The position numbers and the translations under genes were made by a program. This document shows, piece by piece, positions 1-7,479 of a DNA stretch of 64,000 bases. The notes under the pieces were generated by a model. The model was not told the origin of the DNA and ran no database searches. It saw only the letters and a program-made list of their open reading frames with translations. Within the stretch, counting starts at the first letter, position 1. Each line of letters begins with the position of its first letter. This DNA comes from CAYFZR01 sp046760505 [NCBI: Candidatus Hydrothermarchaeota archaeon] (lineage in GTDB: Archaea; CAYFZR01): positions 1 through 64,000 of the forward strand of contig JBHIEG010000006.1 of assembly GCA_046760505.1 (NCBI GenBank). The letters run 5' to 3'.

Positions 1-37
1 AAATATATCAAATAGAAATACTTGATGATTCGCTGCT

Positions 38-661
38 ATGAGCAACAAGCAATACTTTAACGAAGTCGCGCATCGATGGGATGAGATGCGGGGAACTTTC
101 TTCTCTGAAGCAGTAAGAGAAAAGGCTATTTCTATCGCAAGTGTCCAACATGGTAAGATCGCTGCTGACATCGGAGCCGGAACAGGTTTTATTACCGAGG
201 GACTTATTCAAAGAGGTTTAAGGGTAATTGCCATGGATCAGTCCGAAGCGATGATCAGAGAGATGAAAAAGAAATTTAAAAATATTGAAACAGTTGATTA
301 CCGCATAGGCGAGGCAGAAAAACTTCCAATCGAGGATGAGGTCGTTGACTATGTGTTTGCCAATATGTTTCTGCACCATGTAGAGATACCTGAAATTGCA
401 ATCAAAGAGATGGCAAGAATCTTAAAGCCTGGTGACATTCTCGTGATAACCGATCTGGATGAGCACAATTTCGAATTCCTGAAAAAGGAGCACCATGATC
501 GCTGGATGGGTTTCAAGAGAGAAAATATCAAACGCTGGATCATGGAAGCGGGACTTAAAAACGTGAGGGTTGAGTGTTTAGGTGAGAGTTGTTGCGCTCA
601 ATCTAATGGTAAAGATGAATATGCAAGCATCAGCATATTCGTGGCTTTGGGTGAGAAATAG
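38..661 (+). CDS. Class I SAM-dependent methyltransferase
   Basis: This 207-residue protein has the Rossmann SAM-binding signature: motif I is DIGAGTGF near residues 45-52 and the acidic end of the second strand is AMDQSEAM near 65-72. It belongs to the Methyltransf_11/UbiE-like group. The C-terminal third carries a GESCCAQS stretch, and adjacent cysteines like these occur in some archaeal methyltransferases that act on metalloids or corrinoid-linked substrates. The substrate cannot be read from sequence. The ATG follows a short leader that begins at the window edge, and a TATA-like run lies at positions 2-8. A second methyltransferase and an HgcA-like protein follow within 3 kb, so a methyl-transfer context is plausible but inferred. 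The gene ends in TAG. Confidence 0.8.
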   Translation: MSNKQYFNEVAHRWDEMRGTFFSEAVREKAISIASVQHGKIAADIGAGTGFITEGLIQRGLRVIAMDQSEAMIREMKKKFKNIETVDYRIGEAEKLPIEDEVVDYVFANMFLHHVEIPEIAIKEMARILKPGDILVITDLDEHNFEFLKKEHHDRWMGFKRENIKRWIMEAGLKNVRVECLGESCCAQSNGKDEYASISIFVALGEK

Positions 662-1285
662 GGAACACAAAGGTAATCGAGATGCTTTTGTACCTGTTCG
701 ATTTTTTAAAGAGATTCGTTTTTTCATCTAACAGCATTTGCGAAATTTTTGCTACGTAACCAAAAATATAAATACTTTGAAAAGGGCAGAGTAAACGCTC
801 AGGGAGGGTGGATAACATTTTTTTAATTTAAATGTGAATGCCAAAACAGTGCACGGCATGGGTGAGATTCTCAGAATAGTTGTGAAGGTTAAAGCAGCAA
901 CAGAAGATTAAGCATGCGAGTCTCTTTTACCGGTAGACCCATAAGTACTTTCCAATTAATTAAACCCGTGCTTGCAACCTCGGGTCACTCAGTGAGGTGA
1001 AAATCATGGTTAAATAGATCGCTACATGCAACTACGTACCGGGAAAAAAGAAAGATTACAAAAAGCGGGTAAAGGATAGAGTTCGATGATGTCGTTTCAT
1101 GGGAAAAATACCCTAGGAGACCAGAGATTCAAAAGAATCCTAGGTGAGTGGCACGATATGGGTTCAGATCACCAAGCAGTACCGGTAGAGTTGATATACT
1201 CTGAGTAAATTTCTTTTTCCCTTTTTATGATTCAGCACTGAGGAGGCGCGATGACGAAAATACCCGATTAAAAGGAGGTGAAACT
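662..1285. other. Non-coding stretch with one promoter-like site
   Basis: No convincing gene was found in this 624-bp interval. It holds a good archaeal TATA-like element (AAATATAAATAC, about 765-775) preceded by an A-rich BRE-like tract, then a GGGAGG before a GTG that opens only a seven-codon frame. Around 1020-1165 two adjacent frames read like broken coding sequence but need a frameshift to join. The last 40 bases are the first copy of a direct repeat described separately. The interval is best read as decayed or non-coding DNA in an accessory region. Confidence 0.5.
1245..1283 (+). repeat. Direct repeat copy 1, upstream of the ABM gene
   Basis: This 39-bp element recurs at 1592-1630 with a single mismatch (G at 1266, A at 1613). 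It contains a complete mini-frame (ATG ACG AAA ATA CCC GAT TAA), preceded in this copy by AGGAGG, and then the AAGGAGGTG Shine-Dalgarno that serves the ABM gene starting at 1286. Confidence 0.85.
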
Positions 1286-1579
1286 ATGCACGCAAGAGTG
1301 GTGACTGTCCAGATTCAGCCTGGCAAGATGGAGGAGACGATTAGTCTCTATCGGGATTCTGTGGTGCCGGCCGCCAAGCAGCAGCAAGGGTTCAAAGGCG
1401 CACTTCTCTTAACAGACTCCAACACGGGCAAAGCTCTCTCGATCGTTCTGTGGGAGACGGAAGCCGATATGAAGGTGACCGAGGCCAGTGGCTATTTCCA
1501 AGAGCAGATTGCCAAGTTTGCGGCTTTATTTGCGGCGCCGCCTGTCACGGAACACTATGAGGTTCGTGTCCAGGTGTAA
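1286..1579 (+). CDS. Antibiotic biosynthesis monooxygenase (ABM/EthD-like) domain protein
   Basis: This 97-residue protein is a single dimeric alpha-beta barrel domain of the ABM superfamily. It shows the typical opening strand HARVVTVQIQPGKMEE, the central GFKGALLL strand and the WETEADM segment. Family members include small quinone or heme-modifying monooxygenases and many proteins of unknown substrate; no specific function is assigned. AAGGAGGTG sits 5 nt before the ATG. The gene is visibly richer in G and C than its surroundings and lies between two nearly identical 39-bp repeats, which suggests recent acquisition or duplication. It could equally be a stress-related protein without enzymatic activity. 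Confidence 0.75.
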   Translation: MHARVVTVQIQPGKMEETISLYRDSVVPAAKQQQGFKGALLLTDSNTGKALSIVLWETEADMKVTEASGYFQEQIAKFAALFAAPPVTEHYEVRVQV

Positions 1580-1591
1580 GCCCACACCGAG

Positions 1592-1630
1592 GGCGCGATG
1601 ACGAAAATACCCAATTAAAAGGAGGTGAAA
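1592..1630 (+). repeat. Direct repeat copy 2, downstream of the ABM gene
   Basis: This is the second copy of the 39-bp element at 1245-1283, with 38 of 39 positions identical. It again carries the six-codon ATG...TAA mini-frame and a strong AAGGAGGTG, but here the Shine-Dalgarno leads into a truncated ester-cyclase frame with no start codon instead of an intact gene. Confidence 0.85.
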
Positions 1631-1803
1631 AATATCTCATAGATAAAAACAAGGCTATTGTTCGTCGGTTTGCCCCTACCGGCAAGCAGGTGACGTGGAC
1701 GGGGATGGCCATCTACCACCTTGCTGGCGGCAAGATCGAGTATATCTGGGGCTTGAATGATGCGTTGGGCATAATGCAACAGATCGGCTTCATCTCCCGA
1801 TGA
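1621..1803 (+). pseudogene. Remnant of a SnoaL-like ester cyclase (C-terminal part)
   Basis: The frame ending at TGA 1801-1803 encodes the C-terminal half of a SnoaL-like polyketide/ester cyclase. It shows PTGKQVTWTGMAIYHLAGGK followed by the WGLNDALGIMQQIG ending typical of that family. No start codon is present and the N-terminal half (about 80 residues) is missing; the frame simply runs into the 39-bp repeat. It is therefore a truncated relic whose 5' part was replaced, probably by recombination at the repeat. The neighbouring SnoaL gene at 1910 is intact and has a different sequence, so this is not its missing half. Confidence 0.7.
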
Positions 1804-1909
1804 GTAAGGGAGGGAACCTAAATTTGAAGGCCAAGAAATAGAGTTAGTGGGTAAACCGATAAATGGAAGCTTAAATAGTGTAATCTTAACAAGTAGAGGT
1901 GGAAGGAAG

Positions 1910-2326
1910 ATGAAAGAGCAAGAAAATGTGCAGTTAGTGAAAAAACATTTTGCGGCCTTTGAGCAGGGCAATCTACCTGCCGCCTTAAACATGTTGGCAG
2001 AGGATATTGATTTTCAGTCGCCAGTAACCCGTAACCCGTCAGTAGAAATCTCTTGGGCTAGACCGCGTCATGGCCGTGAGGAGGTTGCTGCTTTTTTCAA
2101 AGAACTCCTTGATAAGGTGCAGCCCGAACGGATGGAAATGATGGAGTTTACCGCCCAAGGAGACCGGGTAATCGTCGAGGGAAGAAACCGTGGTACCGTG
2201 AAATCTACCGGGCGCGCCTATGAGCACGATTGGGTGATGGTTTTCACTCTAAGCAGGGGTAAAATCGTCAGGTTCCGGCATTACTACGACACCGCTGATA
2301 TACTAGTGGCTTTTCGCGGCGAGTGA
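1910..2326 (+). CDS. SnoaL/NTF2-like fold protein (ketosteroid-isomerase-like)
   Basis: This 138-residue protein has the SnoaL-like NTF2 fold: an N-terminal helix (VQLVKKHFAAFEQGN), a LAEDIDFQSP strand, and the HDWVMVFTLSRGKIVRFRHYYDTADI ending that lines the pocket in this superfamily. Members isomerise, cyclise or hydrolyse small ring compounds, or have no known activity; the substrate is unknown. The ATG at 1910 was chosen because AGAGGTGG and GGAAGG lie just before it; a longer in-frame GTG start at 1847 has no ribosome site. It follows a broken relative of the same fold. Confidence 0.75.
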   Translation: MKEQENVQLVKKHFAAFEQGNLPAALNMLAEDIDFQSPVTRNPSVEISWARPRHGREEVAAFFKELLDKVQPERMEMMEFTAQGDRVIVEGRNRGTVKSTGRAYEHDWVMVFTLSRGKIVRFRHYYDTADILVAFRGE

Positions 2327-2459
2327 ATCGCATCTCCAGTATTATGAAAATTTGATTGATAATCAGAAGTAGAAATTGATGGGTTAGGCATCGCATCAGA
2401 GCATCCCATATCATTTAAATAGCCAGATATTCACGGAAAAAATTGAAGAGTTTCAAAAA

Positions 2460-3116
2460 ATGAGCACGTATATATTGATGAAAATACTTGAATCCGCACC
2501 GAGTAGATACGATAAAGGCATTCGCATCCTGACACTTGGAAGATTGGATAGTGTCTACGACCGTTTGACGTCTCATATAAAAAAGGATCAAAAGGTTCTT
2601 GACATAGGATGTGGAACCGGGTCATTGAGTATTAGAGCCGCTAGGAGAGATGCAAAGGTTAAGGGGATTGATATCAATCCACAAATGTTAGAAATTGCAA
2701 AAAAACGGATAAATGAAGAAGGACTGACGGAAAACATAGAGTTGTGCGAAATGGGAGTTGCAGAGCTTGGAAGCGAAGAGTCAGCATGTTATGACGTGGT
2801 AATGAGTGGTCTTTGTTTCTCTGAGTTAACTGATGATGAGCTGAGCTATGCTTTGAAGGAAATAAAAAGAATATTGAAGCCGGGCGGTCTTTTACTCATT
2901 GCAGATGAAGTTGTACCCAAAAGCATTCCAAAAAGAGTACTTAACTGGATGATAAGATTTCCTCTCGTAACTATTACGTATCTAATTACCCAAACTAAGA
3001 CAAATGCAGTTAAGGATTTACCAGAAAAATTGAAAGAAGCTGGTTTTCTGGTAGAGAGAGTTAGATTGAGTAAGACAGAGAATTTTATCGAGTTAGTTGG
3101 AAGAAATCCTTTATGA
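2460..3116 (+). CDS. Class I SAM-dependent methyltransferase
   Basis: This 218-residue methyltransferase shows motif I (VLDIGCGTGSLS near residues 45-56), the acidic loop GIDINPQMLEIAKKR, and the late ILKPGGLLLIADE strand. The C-terminal region contains a hydrophobic stretch (about 155-175, FPLVTITYLI) that could contact the membrane. Its stop codon lies 9 bp before the HgcAB-like gene, which has its own strong Shine-Dalgarno, so the two are very probably co-transcribed. A role in methyl transfer linked to the corrinoid partner is an inference. The ribosome site before the ATG is weak, so the exact start is uncertain. Confidence 0.8.
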   Translation: MSTYILMKILESAPSRYDKGIRILTLGRLDSVYDRLTSHIKKDQKVLDIGCGTGSLSIRAARRDAKVKGIDINPQMLEIAKKRINEEGLTENIELCEMGVAELGSEESACYDVVMSGLCFSELTDDELSYALKEIKRILKPGGLLLIADEVVPKSIPKRVLNWMIRFPLVTITYLITQTKTNAVKDLPEKLKEAGFLVERVRLSKTENFIELVGRNPL

Positions 3117-3125
3117 GGAGATTAA

Positions 3126-4268
3126 ATGAATTCGATAAAGTATATCGCTGTGAATATCGTTGAAACCTTGCTTAGGGTTCTTCCGTTTCCATGCAAAACA
3201 GGTTTGATCAAAATTGGAAATCCAAGTAGAGATTCACCGGTTTTTCTTACCTGCAATTATCATCTCACTGTAGAAAGGGTAAAAAGAGCATTGAAGGGTA
3301 TGAATGCTTATCTTCTTGTTGCTAACAGCAGGGGAATTAACGTATGGTGTGCATCTACGGGAGGGCATTTCACCAATCATGATGTTATTTCTGCTTTGAA
3401 AACCAGCGGAATCGAAGAACTTGTTAGCCATAGAAATGTGATAATGCCTCAACTCGCTGCAACAGGCGTTGAGGCTAAAATTATAAAGAAAAAGACAGGG
3501 TGGAACGTTATATGGGGCCCGGTATATGCGAAGGATATTCCTGCTTTTATTGAAAAAAATAACAAGAAAACTCCGAAAATGCGAGAAGTGGATTTTCCCT
3601 GGACTCAACGTATGGAGATGGCTTTTTCTTGGGCATTTCCTGTTTCTTTCATTCTCTCTCTCATATTGATTCCCATCTGGCGTGAAGCCATTTTTCCTCT
3701 TGTTTTCTTGGTTTGGGGCCTTTCTCTCCTGATCTTCATATCTTTTCCTATTTACAGTAACTTGCTAAGTATTGAGAAGAGGATTGCCCTCATTTTCTTC
3801 AATTTTGGAGGATTCCAGCTTGTCTTGTGGGTGATTACCATCTTTGGAATTGTTTTTTACTCCTTTTTAACTGGAGATTTCAATTGGAAATTCATTTTTC
3901 GATGGATTTTTATCTCATTCGTTGTCGTTGTCATGTTAAGCATTGATTTATTGGGAAGCACTCCTGTATACAAGAGTAGCTTGCACGACGATAGATATTT
4001 TAGAGTAATTATCGATGAGAATAAATGTAAGGGCACTGGTATCTGCGAGCAGGTTTGTCCGAGGAATTGCTACGAGTTGAATGGGGAGCAGCATGTTATA
4101 AGAATGCCACGAGCAGATAAATGCGTGAAATGTGGAGCATGCATCGTTCAATGTCCGTTCGATGCGTTGTACTTCAAAACTTTGAAAGAGGAGATAATAC
4201 CTCCTGAGACAATCAGAAAATTCAAGCTAAATCTGATGGGCAAGCGGACTGTTGAAGTCAGCGGTTGA
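3126..4268 (+). CDS. Fused HgcA-HgcB-like corrinoid/ferredoxin membrane protein
   Basis: This 380-residue protein combines the three parts of the mercury-methylation pair HgcA/HgcB in one chain. Residues 1-160 resemble the corrinoid-binding domain shared with the CODH/ACS corrinoid protein and include GINVWC (residues 70-75), which matches the HgcA cap-helix N-V-W-C. Residues about 165-275 form four or five membrane helices. Residues about 292-350 hold a two-cluster ferredoxin (CKGTGICEQVCPRNC and CVKCGACIVQCP) like HgcB. The residues after the cap cysteine read A-S-T-G-G-H rather than the A-A-G-K of proven methylators. Fused paralogues of this kind are known in some archaea, and mercury methylation should not be assumed. 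GAGGAG lies 6 bp before the ATG. A methyltransferase is directly upstream. Confidence 0.75.
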   Translation: MNSIKYIAVNIVETLLRVLPFPCKTGLIKIGNPSRDSPVFLTCNYHLTVERVKRALKGMNAYLLVANSRGINVWCASTGGHFTNHDVISALKTSGIEELVSHRNVIMPQLAATGVEAKIIKKKTGWNVIWGPVYAKDIPAFIEKNNKKTPKMREVDFPWTQRMEMAFSWAFPVSFILSLILIPIWREAIFPLVFLVWGLSLLIFISFPIYSNLLSIEKRIALIFFNFGGFQLVLWVITIFGIVFYSFLTGDFNWKFIFRWIFISFVVVVMLSIDLLGSTPVYKSSLHDDRYFRVIIDENKCKGTGICEQVCPRNCYELNGEQHVIRMPRADKCVKCGACIVQCPFDALYFKTLKEEIIPPETIRKFKLNLMGKRTVEVSG

Positions 4269-4400
4269 TACTCTGGAATAGATAAGACTGAATTTTCGAA
4301 TTGTGAGGAAAACAAGAGAAATTAAACCAATAAATTTACCCCGGGAAATGGGATTCAAGGGAAAAATCCCAATCACATACAGATGTTAAACTATAATTGG

Positions 4401-4835
4401 TCACCACAAAGATAACAATATCAATATATTTCCATTTCTAGTTGATATCGGTTTTCTTACGGTCACAACATCCTTAAATACAGGAATTTCAGATCCTTCT
4501 TCTAAAAATAGTTTACCTTCTCCAATTATTTTTAAATTAAACTGCATATCTAGGGGAAAATTATCTAATGCATATTCTAATGCAAGCTTTGCTGTGTTTC
4601 TGTCTGTGTTCTCGTAGGAAATGACGATTGTATCTATCAAGGTTTCATCCGGGATAGATAGATCTTTTTTTAATTCTAACGGGGTAGAAATATAGCCTAA
4701 AGCATCTAACGTAGAGTATCCGAGGTCCTGTCTATAGAGATACGGATACTTGGAGGTATATAGGGAAGAATAAAGCATTATGGAAAAAGAAACTACGAGT
4801 ATAAAGAGCAATCCTATCACTTGAAAGGCCCTCAT
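4401..4835 (-). CDS. Single-TM pilin-like or accessory protein of the Tad-like locus
   Basis: This 144-residue protein begins with one hydrophobic helix (residues about 6-24, VIGLLFILVVSFSIMLY), followed by a soluble domain with no family I recognise. It is the last gene of a seven- or eight-gene minus-strand operon that encodes a secretion ATPase and a Tad-type membrane protein. Its stop is at 4401 and its start overlaps the previous gene's stop by 4 bp (ATGA). The topology, an N-terminal anchor with an exposed C-terminus, fits a minor pilin or pseudopilin, but no class III signal-peptide cleavage motif is obvious. Function is inferred from context only. Confidence 0.7.
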   Translation of the reverse strand: MRAFQVIGLLFILVVSFSIMLYSSLYTSKYPYLYRQDLGYSTLDALGYISTPLELKKDLSIPDETLIDTIVISYENTDRNTAKLALEYALDNFPLDMQFNLKIIGEGKLFLEEGSEIPVFKDVVTVRKPISTRNGNILILLSLW

Positions 4836-5221
4836 AAGATCACCGTTAATCTCCCAGGCAAAAACCTAGAATCTCCTGTGTGAATACAAACTAGCCAAGA
4901 AAGTTTGATTCCTTCTTTATTTTCCCCCCATCTTTGAGTAATTCTCTTGCCGTCTAGGTAATACTCTAGGATAATTGATTTTCCTTTTACCCTAGATTTA
5001 TCCTCCAACTTGCAGGATTCAAGTATAATAGAACGGCTGGAATTGTACCCAGAATCGCTGTAGGCCTTTAAAAAATCACTTTTTATCTCTACAATCCTAT
5101 CGTATTCGCTCCGGATTTTCTCTCTCTGGAGCTCGATCTTGACTACATTTACCGCTACCGCAATCAGCATGATTACAACAACTACAAGTATTATATTACC
5201 GTAGACATCTTCAATATCCAT
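4832..5221 (-). CDS. Single-TM pilin-like protein of the Tad-like locus
   Basis: This 129-residue protein has a short polar N-terminus (MDIEDVYGN), one long hydrophobic helix (residues about 9-28) that continues into an amphipathic segment (VVKIELQREKIRSEYDRIVEIK), and then a small beta-rich domain with cysteines. A hydrophobic helix continuous with a charged helix is the architecture of type IV pilins. It overlaps both neighbours by a few bases, so translation is probably coupled. No specific family was recognised. Confidence 0.7.
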   Translation of the reverse strand: MDIEDVYGNIILVVVVIMLIAVAVNVVKIELQREKIRSEYDRIVEIKSDFLKAYSDSGYNSSRSIILESCKLEDKSRVKGKSIILEYYLDGKRITQRWGENKEGIKLSWLVCIHTGDSRFLPGRLTVIL

Positions 5222-5609
5222 CGGAAACTACCTCAAATTTATCGTATCTCTTCTTTATCTTTATTCTTGAATTACTCTTTATTTTACTGCAATTAACATG
5301 ATAGGAGATTGGAATGTTTACTGTATCACCATTGCTTAGGTATATGGAAACTAATGAATGAGAAGTGTTTTTGGGAACTATTTCTAATTCATAAGTGTAT
5401 CTGAAGGCTTTTTCTGGCAATTCGTATGATACCTCCACGTCAGATGGAGCGACATTCATGCTCGTGAGTATGTCTTCCAGCGAATTGGTGATGGAATAGC
5501 ACGCCTCATAACTTCTCCAAAGGATGTATCTGCTCCCTCCCTCCAAGGCGAATGTAAACAAAAGCAGTGTTACTGCGACCACAAACACAGTTCTTATACC
5601 AATCTCCAT
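5211..5609 (-). CDS. Single-TM pilin-like protein of the Tad-like locus
   Basis: This 132-residue protein has a positively charged start (MEIGIRTVF), one TM helix (residues about 8-24) and a soluble domain of about 100 residues with two cysteines. The ATG at 5609 was chosen because the alternative GTG at 5618 lies inside the overlap with the preceding 49-residue gene. It is one of four small anchored proteins encoded in a row after the TadC-like gene and is presumably a fibre or minor subunit of that machine; this is inferred from position and topology. Confidence 0.65.
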   Translation of the reverse strand: MEIGIRTVFVVAVTLLLFTFALEGGSRYILWRSYEACYSITNSLEDILTSMNVAPSDVEVSYELPEKAFRYTYELEIVPKNTSHSLVSIYLSNGDTVNIPISYHVNCSKIKSNSRIKIKKRYDKFEVVSDGY

Positions 5610-5614
5610 TGGTA

Positions 5615-5764
5615 TCACTTGCCTATCACAAAGGATGCGTTCCTCAAAGCCTCTTTTCCCACTTCAACGGTTTCAGCCCCTAAAGTTCTAATCACGTAAA
5701 TCACAAAGGCTAAAACGACTACTCCAATCACTATGGTTATTCCAACTCTGACACCAGCCTCCAT
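5615..5764 (-). CDS. 49-residue pilin-like subunit
   Basis: This small gene encodes 49 residues: MEAGVRVGITIVIGVVVL, a continuing hydrophobic stretch to about residue 25, and a short charged tail ending in SFVIGK. Its ATG overlaps the TAA of the TadC-like gene (TAATG), and GGGTGAT lies just before it, so it is clearly part of the operon. A very short protein that is almost entirely one helix is what Flp/Tad major pilins look like (typically 50-80 residues). I infer that this could be the main fibre subunit of the locus. There is no homology evidence beyond size and shape. Confidence 0.65.
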   Translation of the reverse strand: MEAGVRVGITIVIGVVVLAFVIYVIRTLGAETVEVGKEALRNASFVIGK

Positions 5765-7479
5765 TAGATCACCCCCTTTATCAGTAGATAAATTAAAATC
5801 GGAAGCGAAAACATCGTTTGCGTTATAGAATTATATTTTCCAAGCGCTACTTGTAAGGTAATTCTATCTCCTTCCTCCAGTTCATTTATAACCCATACAA
5901 TAATCGTGGAAACAAAAAATAAAGTTATACATAAAATAACAAACATGAAAATTGGATCAGGAATCGAAAAATAAATTAAACTCCTCTCTCTCAAAACCGA
6001 GTTCAGATGGAAGAACATTCCCACAAACAACAACATTAAAAAAGATAGTACGGGGTTTATTATTTTTAAGAATGTTAAATTGCTCGTGGTTTCTAACTTC
6101 AACTCTCTTGAAAGATGATCAATGGACTTAAATGTTTCATGTAATCTTTTCATCGAATTACTGGCAGATACAGAATCTAATTCAATCAACAAGTCTGCAG
6201 TATCAGATATCATCTTGGCACTCTTTGAGTCTCTCAGTTCGGGAGATGCCGTAAAGAGTGCCTTGGTAAAAGTCATATTAAGGTTTTTTAAATTAAATAA
6301 AGTCTGTAAAAATATTTTTTGAATGAATTTATCCGTGAAAATATTTTTTACCTGCTCCAAACCTTTCGTCACGGTCCCATGACCTGACAAAGACTGGGCA
6401 AGTATCAAAGGCATGAGCTGTAAGTTTTGTTCTAACTCTTCGATCCTCCTTTTACTTTTTAACTGACCTTTAGAAGGCAAATATAACAAAAAAATGGATA
6501 TCAAAATCAGAAACAGTGGAACTACAAAAAATGTTCTTACATAAAAGTATGTAAGCGAGCAAAACAAAGTTATCGCCAAAAAAACAAGGAGTCTGGAAAT
6601 TTTGTAATCTTCCCTTTCAATGTATCCGTACGATAGGAGCAGAGGTTTATATCTGAGGAGATAAATGCCGTAGAGAAATATTATTGATGGCAAACCCATC
6701 AAAAAAAGAAAAATGTAAGCAGGAACTGAGAGTTCTCCCCCTATTACACTAAACATCAACGGTCCTATCATCAAAATTACTACGGGGGTTAAAACACCCA
6801 GATAAATATAATTTGTCAAATTATCGGAGAGTATTTTAACTTTTCTTCGATTTTCAAGGCGAATGTCCTTAGTATAATCTTCTATGGCACTTTCAAGCAT
6901 GAAATTCCTCTCATCTTTTTCTTTTACGTTTAATGCAATCAACAATCTTTCTGCAAATCTCCTAGCAGGGGCTGAAATTTTTTCAATTTCGTTGGCAAAA
7001 TCCAGAAGGGCCTCCTCAAAGGTATAGTAGTATCCTTGATTAATTCTAGAAATCGATAACTTTGCACTTTTCTCTAACGGTCCTGAGGAGTATCTTGTCG
7101 CGAATATGAATGCGTTGTATAGGTGGGGATTGATCTTTAGGTATGTCACCATGTCCAAGAAAAATCTTAGAATAACTGGAGAAATATCCGTTTTCTTCTT
7201 TTCTATCATGGATTTCAGGAAAAAAGTAATTATATCAGGTATAAAAATACCTGAAATCCCTAGTGCTCCCAGAATGAGCATGAAAGAGCCTATTAAACAT
7301 CCTGAGAGATCTCTAAATATAAAATAACTAATGGAGGCGAATAGGGTTCCTAAGATTAAAAGAGAGGTTGAGAGGAGAAAGACTAACTTAAAGAAGTATT
7401 TCCTTTCGATTCCAATGCTATCCATTTCCTCAAAAATCTCTCTCCTCCGGGTATTTTTGTAGAATTTCTCAGACAGCAT
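5764..7479 (-). CDS. Double-length TadB/TadC-like (T2SF) membrane platform protein
   Basis: This polytopic protein of about 571 residues has two repeats of the type II secretion F/TadC fold. Each has a cytoplasmic helical domain (around residues 80-210 and 345-470) flanked by paired TM helices. Bacterial Tad systems use two separate proteins (TadB and TadC) for this platform, whereas here one chain appears to carry both. It anchors the motor ATPase encoded just upstream. The ATG at 7479 overlaps the ATPase stop and follows GGAGGA by 11 nt; longer in-frame starts lie deep inside the ATPase gene. The stop overlaps the start of the 49-residue gene. Confidence 0.75.
   Translation of the reverse strand: MLSEKFYKNTRRREIFEEMDSIGIERKYFFKLVFLLSTSLLILGTLFASISYFIFRDLSGCLIGSFMLILGALGISGIFIPDIITFFLKSMIEKKKTDISPVILRFFLDMVTYLKINPHLYNAFIFATRYSSGPLEKSAKLSISRINQGYYYTFEEALLDFANEIEKISAPARRFAERLLIALNVKEKDERNFMLESAIEDYTKDIRLENRRKVKILSDNLTNYIYLGVLTPVVILMIGPLMFSVIGGELSVPAYIFLFLMGLPSIIFLYGIYLLRYKPLLLSYGYIEREDYKISRLLVFLAITLFCSLTYFYVRTFFVVPLFLILISIFLLYLPSKGQLKSKRRIEELEQNLQLMPLILAQSLSGHGTVTKGLEQVKNIFTDKFIQKIFLQTLFNLKNLNMTFTKALFTASPELRDSKSAKMISDTADLLIELDSVSASNSMKRLHETFKSIDHLSRELKLETTSNLTFLKIINPVLSFLMLLFVGMFFHLNSVLRERSLIYFSIPDPIFMFVILCITLFFVSTIIVWVINELEEGDRITLQVALGKYNSITQTMFSLPILIYLLIKGVI

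Noticed and set aside
1020-1165. Possible remnant of a nitroreductase C-terminus
   Set aside because: Two short frames (ending KKDYKKRVKDR and EFDDVVSWEKYP) look loosely like such a tail only if a frameshift is assumed, and no catalytic part is present. The similarity is too weak.
3126-4268. Calling the HgcAB-like protein a mercury methylase
   Set aside because: The residues after the cap-helix cysteine differ from proven HgcA proteins, and fused homologues are not known to methylate mercury. Only the relationship is claimed.
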